Shown here one piece after another: positions 34,377 to 42,710 of a DNA stretch of 64,000 bases. Every line of letters begins with the position of its first letter. The first letter of the stretch is position 1. The DNA is from an uncultured Moraxella sp. GTDB lineage: Bacteria; Pseudomonadota; Gammaproteobacteria; Pseudomonadales; Moraxellaceae. The translations under genes were made by a program, and so were the position numbers. The notes beneath the pieces are model-generated. The model saw only the letters and a program-made list of their open reading frames with translations, was not told the origin of the DNA and made no database searches. The DNA lies in NCBI RefSeq assembly GCF_945873075.1, contig NZ_CAMCBS010000010.1:1-64000 (forward strand), given 5' to 3'.

Positions 34377-34410
34377 AAAAGCACAAAACCCAAATGAGTC
34401 GTGTGCTTTT
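34377..34410 (-). terminator. Intrinsic terminator after the BOF lipoprotein gene
   Basis: 9-bp stem AAAAGCACA / TGTGCTTTT, with T-rich sequence following on the minus strand. It separates the lipoprotein gene from the DUF1275 gene. Confidence 0.7.
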
Positions 34411-34437
34411 TATAGTTAATGTTTTTATTGATTAAAA

Positions 34438-34884
34438 TTAATGAAATGTCACGGTATCAACATCGACTTTGGTGCGCTTGGTTGGGAGATGGCTAATGTC
34501 TAGCTCACCATCGATGGTCAAAGTATCGTTGGCTGTCACAGCACGCCCTTGCCATGCTTCATCGTCAATCTCTACGACAACCACACCTGTTGCATCAGCA
34601 AATTCATATTTTTCATCACCAAGTGATTTTGTGACTTTGCCCGTTAGGCGTACCTGACTGTCATCTTTTAAAGTTGCAAGCTGCGATACAGTCACTTGAC
34701 TATTGATAGCAGAAGTATTGATCACGCCTGTTTGTGCTGCGTTCGTCGATGACTGCTGCGATGGAATTGGTTGGGCATTGGCTGCTGACATCTTAATTTC
34801 TTGTGGTTTGTCAGTCGTATTTTGGCACGCGGTCACCAATGCTGTACTTGCCAAGATTGCGCATAAAGCGGTTTTTTTCATCAT
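34438..34884 (-). CDS. YgiW/YdeI-like BOF-family lipoprotein
   Basis: A 148-residue predicted lipoprotein: signal peptide with lipobox LVTAC (lipidated Cys near residue 20), a Gln/Ser/Asn/Thr-rich linker (about 25-58), then an OB-fold BOF domain (SQVTVSQLATLKDDSQVRLTG, then FADATGVVVVEIDDEAW and ITHL-type ending). YgiW/YdeI homologues are periplasmic stress-tolerance proteins. Lipid anchoring is less usual than free periplasmic location. Two ATGs are adjacent (34884 and 34881); the spacing from GGTGA slightly favours the second. Confidence 0.85.
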   Translation of the reverse strand: MMKKTALCAILASTALVTACQNTTDKPQEIKMSAANAQPIPSQQSSTNAAQTGVINTSAINSQVTVSQLATLKDDSQVRLTGKVTKSLGDEKYEFADATGVVVVEIDDEAWQGRAVTANDTLTIDGELDISHLPTKRTKVDVDTVTFH

Positions 34885-35149
34885 AAATTCACCTATAAAA
34901 TATCACAAAATATCATGCTCGCAAGCATCTATCTGTCATTTTAGCACACTACTTGCGATGGCGACTATTAAATCACAGCAAACTTAAATTAACCTTAAAT
35001 CGGCAACAAATATATATGCTCACTTTTTTGGCAAGATTAAAATATCATTTCTAGCATCTGTTGTGTTTTTGTTTTTTATTTTGTTATTGTGTAGAAACAT
35101 CTGTTTTTGAATAAAAAAATGATTATAATATGTCTAATTTTTGACCGAA

Positions 35150-35183
35150 TATCCATCTAGGTTGATGGATAGTTTTTATTTTT
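35150..35183 (+). terminator. Terminator-like hairpin in the leader of the N-glycosyltransferase gene
   Basis: Perfect 8-bp stem TATCCATC / GATGGATA with a 6-base loop, then GTTTTTATTTTT. It lies between a TATAAT (35124-35129) and the start codon at 35201, so if that -10 is used it sits inside the leader. The rest of 34885-35123 shows no gene. Confidence 0.6.
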
Positions 35184-35200
35184 ACTAATCGAGTATGACC

Positions 35201-37234
35201 ATGTCTCAAAACAAACAAGCCAGTGTTATCCGCTTTGAACAAGCGGTCGCAAAAAAAGATTTTGAAGCGTCTTGCAATGAATTGCTTGATATCCTAGGCA
35301 GTCTGGATAATCAGTTCGGTGGCATCCACCAAATCGAATGCAACTACCCACAACAGCTAAATTTCTCAGAACAAGAACGCGTGGTGCATTTTGCAACTCG
35401 TGTGGCATCAGCCGTCACCGAGCTATTTGATGCCAAAAATAACTTTAGCATCACCGAAGGCGGTTTTAATCGCTTTATGACCTTGCACCGCTGGTTGGGT
35501 CTGATTTTTGCCAGCTCGCCTTATGTCAATGCTGACCATATCCTAAAGACTTATGACGCCAACCCAAATCCAAACCCAGAGCGTCCGCTTGAGATTCACC
35601 TACCGAACAACATCGAAGCCATCAAGCGTTTTTGTATCCTATACACGATGGAATCCAATGTTCCGCTCAACCTTGATGTGCTGTGGAATCTGAACCCATC
35701 ACTGTGCGCATCGCTATGCTTTGCCCTACAGTCACCACGCTTTATCGGTACTGAATCATCATTCACCAAGCGTGCCGCTGTCCTAAAATGGTTCCCAGAA
35801 AAACTAAAAACATTCGAAAACCTAAATACACTACCATCAGCCATCAGTCATGATGTCTATATGCACTGTAGCTATGATGTCGATGCCGACAAGCACCGTG
35901 TCAAAGAATCGCTCAATGCCGTGATTCGTAAGCACCTACTAGCCAGCGGCTGGACAGATCGTGATGTCAGCAAAATCGGCCGTGTCAATGGCAAGCCTGT
36001 GATGTTCGTCGTGCTTGAGCACTTCCATTCTGCGCACTCAATCTATCGCACGCATTCAACTTCGATGATTGCTGCTCGTGAGCTATTCCACATTGTCGGC
36101 TTTGGTGGTGAAGCTGTGGATCAAGCAGGCCGTGATGTCTTTGATGAGTTCCATCTGCTTGACCAAAACAGCATTTTTGATAAGCTAAATGCTGTCAAAG
36201 ACTATGCTGATAAACTTGAGCCTGCTGTGCTGTATATGCCAAGCATCGGTATGGATTTGACCACGATTTTCCTAAGTAATACCCAAATCGCACCAATCCA
36301 AAGTGTCGCACTGGGTCATCCGGGCACGACGCACTCGCCGTTTATTGACTATGTCATCGTCGAAGATGATTATGTCGGCTCAGAAGACTGCTTTAGCGAA
36401 ACACTACTTCGCCTACCAAAAGATGCGCTACCGTATGTGCCATCAGCACTAGCGCCAAACTCAGTCGAGTATCGCCTGCGTGAAAATCCAGAAGTGGTAA
36501 ATATCGGTATCGCTTCAACCACAATGAAGCTAAACCCATATTTCCTAAAAGCACTACAAACCATCCGTGACCGTGCCAAAGTCAAAGTACACTTCCACTT
36601 TGCCCTAGGTCAGTCATCAGGTATCACCCATCCGTATGTCGAGCGTTTTATCAAGTCATACCTAGGTGATAGCGCAACAGCACATCCACACACCCCATAT
36701 CATCAATATCTAGGCATTCTACATCAGTGTGATATGATGGTGAACCCATTCCCATTTGGCAATACCAACGGTATCATTGATATGGTAACACTTGGCTTGG
36801 TGGGCGTCTGCAAGACCGGCCCTGAAGTGCATGAGCACATCGACGAAGGTCTATTTGGTCGTCTGGGACTACCTGAATGGCTCATCGCCAATACCGCTGA
36901 TGAGTATGTTGAGCGTGCCATCCGCCTAGCCGAAAACCACGAAGAGCGTCTGGCACTACGCCGTCATATCATCGAAAATAACGGTCTATCAACGCTATTT
37001 ACCGGTAATCCAAAACCAATGGGCGAAGTACTATTGGCAAAAGTCGCCGAAAAAGGTCTGCTCGATGATGCCCCTGCGACCAAAGCCGCCAAAAAACCTG
37101 CGGCAAAAAAATCAGCAGATGATAAAGCTGTCAAAAAAGCCCCTGCCAAAAAAGCAACCAAAAGCACGGCAACCAAGACAGCTACCGACAAGCCAAAGAA
37201 AACCACCACTCGTCGTAAAAAGACCGACGCCTAA
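35201..37234 (+). CDS. HMW1C/NGT-type cytoplasmic N-glycosyltransferase with Lys-rich tail
   Basis: GT41-family enzyme that transfers a hexose from a UDP-sugar to Asn in Asn-X-Ser/Thr of target proteins in the cytoplasm. The 677 residues match Actinobacillus pleuropneumoniae NGT from end to end as I recall it: FGGIHQIE, RWLGLIFASSPYVNADHIL, FALQSPRF, AISHDVYMHCSYD, EHFHSAHSIYRTHSTSMIAA, LYMPSIGMDLTTIF, VHFHFALGQSSGITHPYVER, and NPFPFGNTNGIIDM containing the UDP-binding Asn and Asp. The start at 35201 aligns to the NGT start; an ATG two codons earlier exists. Beyond the normal end (about residue 622) is a 55-residue Lys/Ala/Thr-rich tail. It is a single gene: no hmw1A/B, agt or rimO beside it. 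Confidence 0.95.
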   Translation: MSQNKQASVIRFEQAVAKKDFEASCNELLDILGSLDNQFGGIHQIECNYPQQLNFSEQERVVHFATRVASAVTELFDAKNNFSITEGGFNRFMTLHRWLGLIFASSPYVNADHILKTYDANPNPNPERPLEIHLPNNIEAIKRFCILYTMESNVPLNLDVLWNLNPSLCASLCFALQSPRFIGTESSFTKRAAVLKWFPEKLKTFENLNTLPSAISHDVYMHCSYDVDADKHRVKESLNAVIRKHLLASGWTDRDVSKIGRVNGKPVMFVVLEHFHSAHSIYRTHSTSMIAARELFHIVGFGGEAVDQAGRDVFDEFHLLDQNSIFDKLNAVKDYADKLEPAVLYMPSIGMDLTTIFLSNTQIAPIQSVALGHPGTTHSPFIDYVIVEDDYVGSEDCFSETLLRLPKDALPYVPSALAPNSVEYRLRENPEVVNIGIASTTMKLNPYFLKALQTIRDRAKVKVHFHFALGQSSGITHPYVERFIKSYLGDSATAHPHTPYHQYLGILHQCDMMVNPFPFGNTNGIIDMVTLGLVGVCKTGPEVHEHIDEGLFGRLGLPEWLIANTADEYVERAIRLAENHEERLALRRHIIENNGLSTLFTGNPKPMGEVLLAKVAEKGLLDDAPATKAAKKPAAKKSADDKAVKKAPAKKATKSTATKTATDKPKKTTTRRKKTDA

Positions 37235-37255
37235 TCCGTCTTAGCTTGTCAACAC

Positions 37256-37289
37256 AAAAAAACGCTTCAGTACTACTGGAGCGTTTTTG
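37256..37289 (+). terminator. Intrinsic terminator after the N-glycosyltransferase gene
   Basis: Stem AAAAACGCTTCAG / CTGGAGCGTTTTT (one wobble) with a 5-base loop; the right arm ends in five T. Confidence 0.88.
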
Positions 37290-37410
37290 ACTATCTGCAC
37301 TTTTTGAGTTAGCCTAAGATTAGGCACACACGAGCGTAGCCATGCATGGCAATATAGGATTTTTGATGCTACGGCGGATGTCATCTTTGGCACACTAGCT
37401 GGCATCGCAT

Positions 37411-37438
37411 ACGCTTGGTTATTTGCCAAGCGTTTTTT
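37411..37438 (+). terminator. Second, gene-less intrinsic terminator
   Basis: Perfect 8-bp stem ACGCTTGG / CCAAGCGT with a 7-base loop and six T. No coding sequence lies between the previous terminator (ending 37289) and this one, so it may end a small RNA or back up the first. Confidence 0.75.
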
Positions 37439-37528
37439 ATGCTGTCTGCACCCATAACAACATTCACAATATTCGCACTGTGCGCTGTTTATTGGCGAAT
37501 TTTATTTTCAATATGATATAACAAATCA

Positions 37529-37557
37529 TTGCCAACCCAAGAAAATTCCATTATAAT
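37529..37557 (+). promoter_or_regulatory. efeO promoter
   Basis: TTGCCA (37529-37534, 5/6) and TATAAT (37552-37557, 6/6) with a 17-base spacer. Confidence 0.8.
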
Positions 37558-37566
37558 AATTATAAA

Positions 37567-37581
37567 TGATAACAATTATCG
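37567..37581 (+). promoter_or_regulatory. Fur box of the efeO-efeB unit
   Basis: TGATAACAATTATCG matches the 7-1-7 Fur consensus TGATAATnATTATCA at 12 of 14 defined positions. It overlaps the predicted transcription start, a position suited to repression by iron-loaded Fur. Confidence 0.75.
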
Positions 37582-37624
37582 TTATTATTCTTGTTTTTAT
37601 TTGTTAGCAAAAAGGAAATTTTTT

Positions 37625-38497
37625 ATGAATAAATTCACAGTACTTGGGTTGAGTTTATGCTCCATTATGACGCTAAGTGCCTGCAATCAAGAGCAGTCAA
37701 GCGCCAAACCTGCCGAGCAAACCACTCAAAGCACTCAAGGTCAAACCACCACGACCCCAAACACCACCACCGACTTAAGCAAAGAAACCGAAGCCTATAA
37801 AGCGTGGGTAAGCACTCAAATGGATGGACTGGTCAGCGAGACCGAAAAGTTTGTCGCCTTGCTAAATGATGGCAAAGTTGAAGAAGCTAAAGCGCTATAT
37901 CCGCACGCACGTATGTACTTTGAGCGTAGCGAGCCTGTTGCCGAGCTGTTTGGCGACCTTGACCCACGCATCGATAACCGAGAAGCTGACTTGCAAGCAG
38001 GTGAAACTTGGACAGGCTATCACGCCATCGAAAAAATCCTATGGACCAAAAACACCACCGATGGCACTCAAGCATTGGGCGAAAAATTGCTGGCAGATGT
38101 CAAAGAATTGCAAGCCAAAACCCCAACCGCTGATGTCACTGGCGATTTGATGGTTCAAGGCTCTGTGGATTTGCTCAATGAAATCTCTACAAGCAAAATC
38201 ACTGGTGAAGAAGAAGTCTTTTCACATACGGATTTGTATGATTTTTGGGCAAATATCGAAGGTGCGGACAAGATTTTTGAAATTCTTAGTCCAAAAATCG
38301 CCGAAAAAGACCCAACACTTGTCAAAACAATACGTGAAAAATTTGATGCCGTCTATAAACTACTCAATCAACATAAAATTGGTGATAAAGACTTTAAATC
38401 TTATCAAGAATTAAGTGAAGCTGATACCAAAGCACTTGCTGATGCCATCAATCAGCTGGGTGAGCCATTGGCACAAATGGGCATCATCCTAAAATAA
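37625..38497 (+). CDS. efeO: EfeO-type iron-uptake lipoprotein (M75/imelysin domain)
   Basis: Periplasmic component of the Efe iron system, 290 residues from the ATG at 37625. Lipobox LSAC makes it a lipoprotein (Cys near residue 19), followed by a Thr/Gln-rich linker to about 55, then an M75/imelysin domain. The metal-binding HxxE motif is in TGYHAIEKILW near residue 140; RMYFERSEPVAELFGDLDPRID precedes it. The N-terminal cupredoxin domain of E. coli EfeO is absent, as in EfeM-type proteins. The longer frame from 37529 begins inside the promoter and is rejected. Fur-controlled (see box), followed by efeB. Confidence 0.92.
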   Translation: MNKFTVLGLSLCSIMTLSACNQEQSSAKPAEQTTQSTQGQTTTTPNTTTDLSKETEAYKAWVSTQMDGLVSETEKFVALLNDGKVEEAKALYPHARMYFERSEPVAELFGDLDPRIDNREADLQAGETWTGYHAIEKILWTKNTTDGTQALGEKLLADVKELQAKTPTADVTGDLMVQGSVDLLNEISTSKITGEEEVFSHTDLYDFWANIEGADKIFEILSPKIAEKDPTLVKTIREKFDAVYKLLNQHKIGDKDFKSYQELSEADTKALADAINQLGEPLAQMGIILK

Positions 38498-38512
38498 CCA
38501 CACACCATCAGC

Positions 38513-38567
38513 ATGGTATGATGCATAGCCAAGACCACAGCCATCATGGGCTAATGCATCATACCAT
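38513..38567 (+). other. Long inverted repeat between efeO and efeB
   Basis: 14-bp perfect arms ATGGTATGATGCAT / ATGCATCATACCAT (38513-38526 and 38554-38567), extended inward by AGCC / GGCT across a one-base bulge. There is no T tract, so it is not a classic terminator. It may stabilise the efeO message or reduce efeB expression. Confidence 0.8.
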
Positions 38568-38601
38568 CTTAGCAGGCACTTTGTAACATCATACTAGATG
38601 G

Positions 38602-39849
38602 ATGATAAATATGACTCAACTCAGCAGACGTAGATTTTTGGGCGGTGTTAGTCTGACGGGGCTTGGCATGACAAGTATAGGCTTGGCAGGACTGGGTCTT
38701 GGGGCTTGTACATCACCAAAACAACCACCCAATAACGCCACCTGCCAACGACACGCATCAGCATCCAAGCAATATGCATTTTATGGACAACATCAGGCAG
38801 GCATCATCACGCCAAGCCAGCGTCATATTTATCTGCTGGTAGCAGATTTGCACAGTTTGAACATTAACGATATCGCAACCATGTTCAAAAACTGGACACG
38901 CTCTGCCGCAAGTCTATGTCAAGGCAACAACCATCAAGCCTATGGCGACAATCCGCACATCCCACCTGCCGATACAGGAGAAGCAGACAGTTTATCCGCT
39001 TGGGGTTTGACACTGACATTTGGCATCTCACCAAGTTTTTTATCCAAACTTGGATTATCTCAATTTGCACCGCCTGAATTTGTGGATTTACCCCACTTTG
39101 CCAAAGACCAACTCAAAGATCATCTTAGTGGTGGTGATATCTGTATCCAAGCTTGTAGTGATGATCCACAGGTTGCGTTCCATGCGGTGCGTCAGCTGGT
39201 TCGTCAAGCTCGCTCATTGATTACGCTACGCTATAGTCGCATGGGATTTACCAGCAGTGATGAAGATGGTCAAACTCCACGAAATCTATTCGGCTTCAAA
39301 GATGGCACTGCCAACCAAGAAGTACTAAGTAATGCCGATCAGCACATTTGGGTGCAACACCCTAACTGGCTTGCGCATGGTAGCTATATGGTCGTACGCA
39401 CCATCGCCATGCATCTAGAAACTTGGGATCGCACAAGTCTCACCGGGCAAGAAGAAACCTTTGCTCGCCATCGTGATACAGGCGCTCCACTTGGACAGAC
39501 AGATGAATTTGCCCCTTTGGATATTCACGCCACCCATCAAGGCAAACCTATTATCCCACAGGTGGCACACTCAGCACTCGCCAAAGGTAGCAATCAGCAG
39601 ATACTACGTCGTTCCTATTCATATGCCGATGGGATTGATCCAAAGACGGGTCAATTTGACGCAGGCTTATTGTTTATTAGTTTTCAACAATCACCCAAGC
39701 AATTTATCGACATCCAAAATGCACTTGGCACGATGGATAAAATGACCGAGTACACCACCCATATTGGCAGTGGGCTGTTTGCTTGTTTTGGCGGTGTGCG
39801 TGAAGGCGAATATTTGGGTCAGGCGTTATTTGAGCTTGCCAAGTCCTGA
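38602..39849 (+). CDS. efeB: EfeB-type Dyp peroxidase / deferrochelatase
   Basis: Heme-containing dye-decolorising peroxidase exported by Tat, 415 residues. The signal has SRRRFLGG at residues 8-15 and a hydrophobic core to about 35. Ferredoxin-like repeats carry FGFKDGTANQE (GXXDG catalytic Asp motif) near residue 233 and a proximal His in RRSYSYADGID-region/HIGSGLFA-type segments near the end. In E. coli EfeB oxidises ferrous iron or removes iron from heme for the EfeU permease. Here it follows efeO after about 100 bases; no efeU is present in the window. A second in-frame ATG lies at 38611. Confidence 0.93.
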   Translation: MINMTQLSRRRFLGGVSLTGLGMTSIGLAGLGLGACTSPKQPPNNATCQRHASASKQYAFYGQHQAGIITPSQRHIYLLVADLHSLNINDIATMFKNWTRSAASLCQGNNHQAYGDNPHIPPADTGEADSLSAWGLTLTFGISPSFLSKLGLSQFAPPEFVDLPHFAKDQLKDHLSGGDICIQACSDDPQVAFHAVRQLVRQARSLITLRYSRMGFTSSDEDGQTPRNLFGFKDGTANQEVLSNADQHIWVQHPNWLAHGSYMVVRTIAMHLETWDRTSLTGQEETFARHRDTGAPLGQTDEFAPLDIHATHQGKPIIPQVAHSALAKGSNQQILRRSYSYADGIDPKTGQFDAGLLFISFQQSPKQFIDIQNALGTMDKMTEYTTHIGSGLFACFGGVREGEYLGQALFELAKS

Positions 39850-39852
39850 TAC

Positions 39853-40740
39853 TTACACAGCTTTTGCCACAGACACCAAAAACTCCACCATGCTACGCAC
39901 CGTCGGCACTGCGCCACGATTTTTGTAATACACCACATACAGTGGCACGCTATCAATCTGCCACTGTGGTAACAATCGCACCCAGTCAGCACGAATCATA
40001 TTGTCAAAACAAGGCAGCAGCCCAATACCAAGCCCATCGGACACCATTTGCCCCACAAGATTAAAGTCATTACAGCTTAGGCGATATTGCCCATCGATAC
40101 GCACCAAATGATGGTCGCACCAAAACGCCCAATCTGGCCCATCATATTTATGCAGTAGCGTATGCCCATACAGCTCATGCGGACTGCTTGGCATACCATG
40201 TGCATCGATATACAACTTGGATGCGAACAAGCCTAGCTCAATATCAAACAGCTTACGCGCCACCACATTATCACTATCGGCACTACCGATTCTCAAAGCG
40301 ATATCAATGCCATCTTGGATCATATTGACTTTACGATTATCAATCTGAACTTGCAAATTTACATCGGGATAACGGCGAAAATACTCGGGCAGATGATGCA
40401 TCAAAAAGCCACGACCCACTTCTGTCGAGACCGATAATCGCAGTAATCCACTGGGCTTTTGTAAGTTATCCTGAACATCATCAATGGCGATTTGGGCAAG
40501 TCGTAGCATCTCTTGGGCATTGTGCAAAAACCGCAACCCCAATTCATTGAGCACAATACCACGCCGACCCCGATCCATCAGCGTCGTGCCAAGACTATTT
40601 TCAAGCTCGGTCAGATGGCGACTGATGTGCGATTTTGGGATATCAAGCAGTTCAGATGCTCGAGTTAGGCTGCCTGCTTGGACGACCGAGACGAACAGGC
40701 TCATATCATTAAGATTAATTTTGTGTAAATTTTTTGGCAT
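39853..40740 (-). CDS. LysR-family transcriptional regulator
   Basis: A 295-residue regulator. The N-terminal winged helix-turn-helix (about residues 10-68) reads NDMSLFVSVVQAGSLTRASELL...SHISRHLTELENSLGTTL. The substrate domain follows, with LRLSVSTEVGRGFL and VSDGLGIGLLP as usual CrgA/AaeR-group features. It diverges from a pirin gene, a common arrangement in which the regulator controls the neighbour. Its 3' end is 3 bases from the efeB stop codon, tail to tail. No strong ribosome binding site is seen. Confidence 0.92.
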   Translation of the reverse strand: MPKNLHKINLNDMSLFVSVVQAGSLTRASELLDIPKSHISRHLTELENSLGTTLMDRGRRGIVLNELGLRFLHNAQEMLRLAQIAIDDVQDNLQKPSGLLRLSVSTEVGRGFLMHHLPEYFRRYPDVNLQVQIDNRKVNMIQDGIDIALRIGSADSDNVVARKLFDIELGLFASKLYIDAHGMPSSPHELYGHTLLHKYDGPDWAFWCDHHLVRIDGQYRLSCNDFNLVGQMVSDGLGIGLLPCFDNMIRADWVRLLPQWQIDSVPLYVVYYKNRGAVPTVRSMVEFLVSVAKAV

Positions 40741-40748
40741 TAATAGTG

Positions 40749-40762
40749 TTCCAAAAATGGAA
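40749..40762. promoter_or_regulatory. Candidate LysR operator
   Basis: TTCCAAAAATGGAA is a 5-4-5 palindrome containing a T-N11-A LysR motif, 8 bases upstream of the lysR start codon, where binding would repress its own gene. Confidence 0.4.
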
Positions 40763-41085
40763 TGTATAGTTACAATTATAAGTATATATTCTTAATTTGG
40801 CAATTATTATAATAACACGCGATTGGCTGACCAAAACGCACAAAACAGAGCAAATCACAGTCCTGATTTTTTGTCAAACCTTAACAATAGGTAGGAATTT
40901 TTATGATGGCATCGTCTTATACCATCATTGAACATCAAACCAATACAGCTGATTATCTATAACATTCCACACCATTGGCATTGATGTAGCTTTTTTTGCA
41001 TTCTGTGTCATTTTGATGGATAATGCCAAGCAAATCACAAACACAAACAAATTTTTATCAATGAACAATTATTTAGGAGAAATTC
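40763..41085. other. lysR-pirin divergent intergenic region
   Basis: About 320 bases, AT-rich near lysR, with no gene seen. It should carry both divergent promoters; no confident -35/-10 pair was chosen. AGGAGAA lies just before the pirin ATG. Confidence 0.5.
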
Positions 41086-42000
41086 ATGAGCGTTGATAAA
41101 TATACCGCTGCCACCAAAGATGTCGGTGGCATTCCTGTTGCCCGCCTGCTACCGCAAGCTCGTCGCAAGACAGTGGGTGCATGGTGCTTTTTGGATCATG
41201 CAGGCTCAGACGAGCTCAAGTTCGCCGATGACTCAGACGGCCTGCAAGTCGGACTGCATCCACACATCAACCTACAGACCTTTACTTGGATGCTGCAAGG
41301 CGAAGTGTGGCACCAAGACAGTCTGGGCAACCGCCAACTGATTCGCCCAAAGCAAGTCAATCTGATGACCGCCGGTACGGGCAATCAAGCAGGGATTAGT
41401 CATACCGAACAAACCCCTGATGGTATCAAGGATTTGCACGCGATTCAGCTATGGATCGCCCTACCGATGGATCAAGACATCCAGCCAAACTTCGAGCACT
41501 ACCCAGAGCTACCGACTTGGAGTCGTGATGGTATTAACTATATCTTAACAACAGGCAGTTATCACGGGCATACCGCCCCGACCACACAGTACAGTCCGCT
41601 ACTGGGTGTGGATATGCAGTTTACACAAGATGGTGCATTTGGCATTGATGAAGTCAATGGCTTTGAATACGGATTTTTGGTCATCAAAGGCGAACTGCGT
41701 ATCAACGGTCAGACCTACGCCCAAGACGAACTTGCCGTACTATCAGACTGCAAAAATGCCCAAGGCGAGCTTGAGCTATGGGCGGCAGCAGGCACTCATG
41801 TGATGCTACTTGGCGGTGAGCCACTGGCACATCCGACAGTGATTTGGTGGAACTTCGTGGGTCGCAGTATTGATGATCTCAAGCAAGCGGTGAGCGATTG
41901 GAACAATCACCACGAACGCTTTGGTGATATTTCACTTGGTGGCACGCAGCTTAAGCGCTTAATCGCCCCAGAAGTGCCTGACAATCTTTTAGTGAGATAA
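41086..42000 (+). CDS. Pirin-family bicupin protein (1)
   Basis: A 304-residue two-cupin protein. VGLHPHINLQTFTWMLQGEVWHQDSLGN at about 56-84 carries the metal-binding His residues, and LMTAGTGNQAGISHTEQ the third motif; a second cupin near 200-260 has lost most ligands. Some pirins are quercetin dioxygenases and some bind regulators; the substrate is unknown. TAGGAGAA precedes the ATG. It is divergent from a LysR gene that probably regulates it. The HPHINLQT motif is a variant of the HPHRGFET found in the second pirin at 42711. Confidence 0.9.
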   Translation: MSVDKYTAATKDVGGIPVARLLPQARRKTVGAWCFLDHAGSDELKFADDSDGLQVGLHPHINLQTFTWMLQGEVWHQDSLGNRQLIRPKQVNLMTAGTGNQAGISHTEQTPDGIKDLHAIQLWIALPMDQDIQPNFEHYPELPTWSRDGINYILTTGSYHGHTAPTTQYSPLLGVDMQFTQDGAFGIDEVNGFEYGFLVIKGELRINGQTYAQDELAVLSDCKNAQGELELWAAAGTHVMLLGGEPLAHPTVIWWNFVGRSIDDLKQAVSDWNNHHERFGDISLGGTQLKRLIAPEVPDNLLVR

Positions 42001-42016
42001 TTTAGAAAAATTCATC

Positions 42017-42083
42017 AAAAAAATCCACAACCATCATCCGCCAGTCTTGATTGATTGGCAAACGATGGATTGTGGATTTTATT
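42017..42083. terminator. Bidirectional terminator between pirin 1 and PH-domain gene
   Basis: AAAATCCACAA (42020-42030) pairs with TTGTGGATTTT (42070-42080), extended by CCATC / GATGG with a bulge and an inner GCCA / TGGC stem. A and T runs on both outer flanks suit termination in either direction. Confidence 0.75.
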
Positions 42084-42087
42084 ATAC

Positions 42088-42465
42088 CTAGCCGCCTAGT
42101 ACACAGCTGGCAATCAGCCGATCGAGCTTGCGTACATCGATTTTACGATCGAGATTAACCTTAATCTTACCCACACGAGTCCACAGCTCAATCTCAGAAT
42201 TAAAATCAAAAAAGCTACCGGCATTCTCGCTTGACCACATATTGATACTGCTATACGGTAGCGAATAGATCTCGACCTTTTTGCCGGTCAGCCCTTGTGC
42301 ATCACGGACAATCAGTCGCTTGGTGGTAAAAATCGCACTATCACGAAATGTCTTGTACGCACAAATCGCCTGCTCGCCATCGGTCAAAATCTCATTCACA
42401 TCGCTTGGGATTGGACATTCTTCGATCAAAGTCCATGCCAAAATATCTGCTGTACTCATCATCAC
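42088..42465 (-). CDS. Small PH-domain (YdjM/DUF-type bPH) protein
   Basis: A soluble 125-residue protein matching the bacterial PH-domain pattern: GEQAICAYKTFRDSAIFTTKRLIVRD near 30-56, KVEIYSLPYSSINMWSSENAG near 63-84, and LIASCVLGG at the end. The function is unknown; bacterial PH proteins are linked to stress or cell-surface functions. Three possible ATGs lie at the start (MMMSTAD); the third, following AGGAGTGATGATG, may be used. Confidence 0.82.
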   Translation of the reverse strand: MMMSTADILAWTLIEECPIPSDVNEILTDGEQAICAYKTFRDSAIFTTKRLIVRDAQGLTGKKVEIYSLPYSSINMWSSENAGSFFDFNSEIELWTRVGKIKVNLDRKIDVRKLDRLIASCVLGG

Positions 42466-42710
42466 TCCTTACGTTGTCGATTACACTGTCAAAGGCTCGT
42501 TAATCAAATAACTTACATTTATCATTGATAATTTATCATCAAATATTCTTAAAATCAAGCTTATCACCATCCATCACACTGACCAAGATTTGCACAATTA
42601 TCGTTGCAAATATGGAACATGATATTGCACCAGATGCGCTTTATTCTATTTTTAAAAGGCGTATAATACACCCATCAACCAATGACAGCCTGATGGCTAA
42701 GGATTTTAAG

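Noticed and set aside
37529..37624. Longer start for EfeO at 37529
   Set aside because: That start coincides with the -35 element and precedes the predicted transcription start; the lipoprotein signal begins at 37625.
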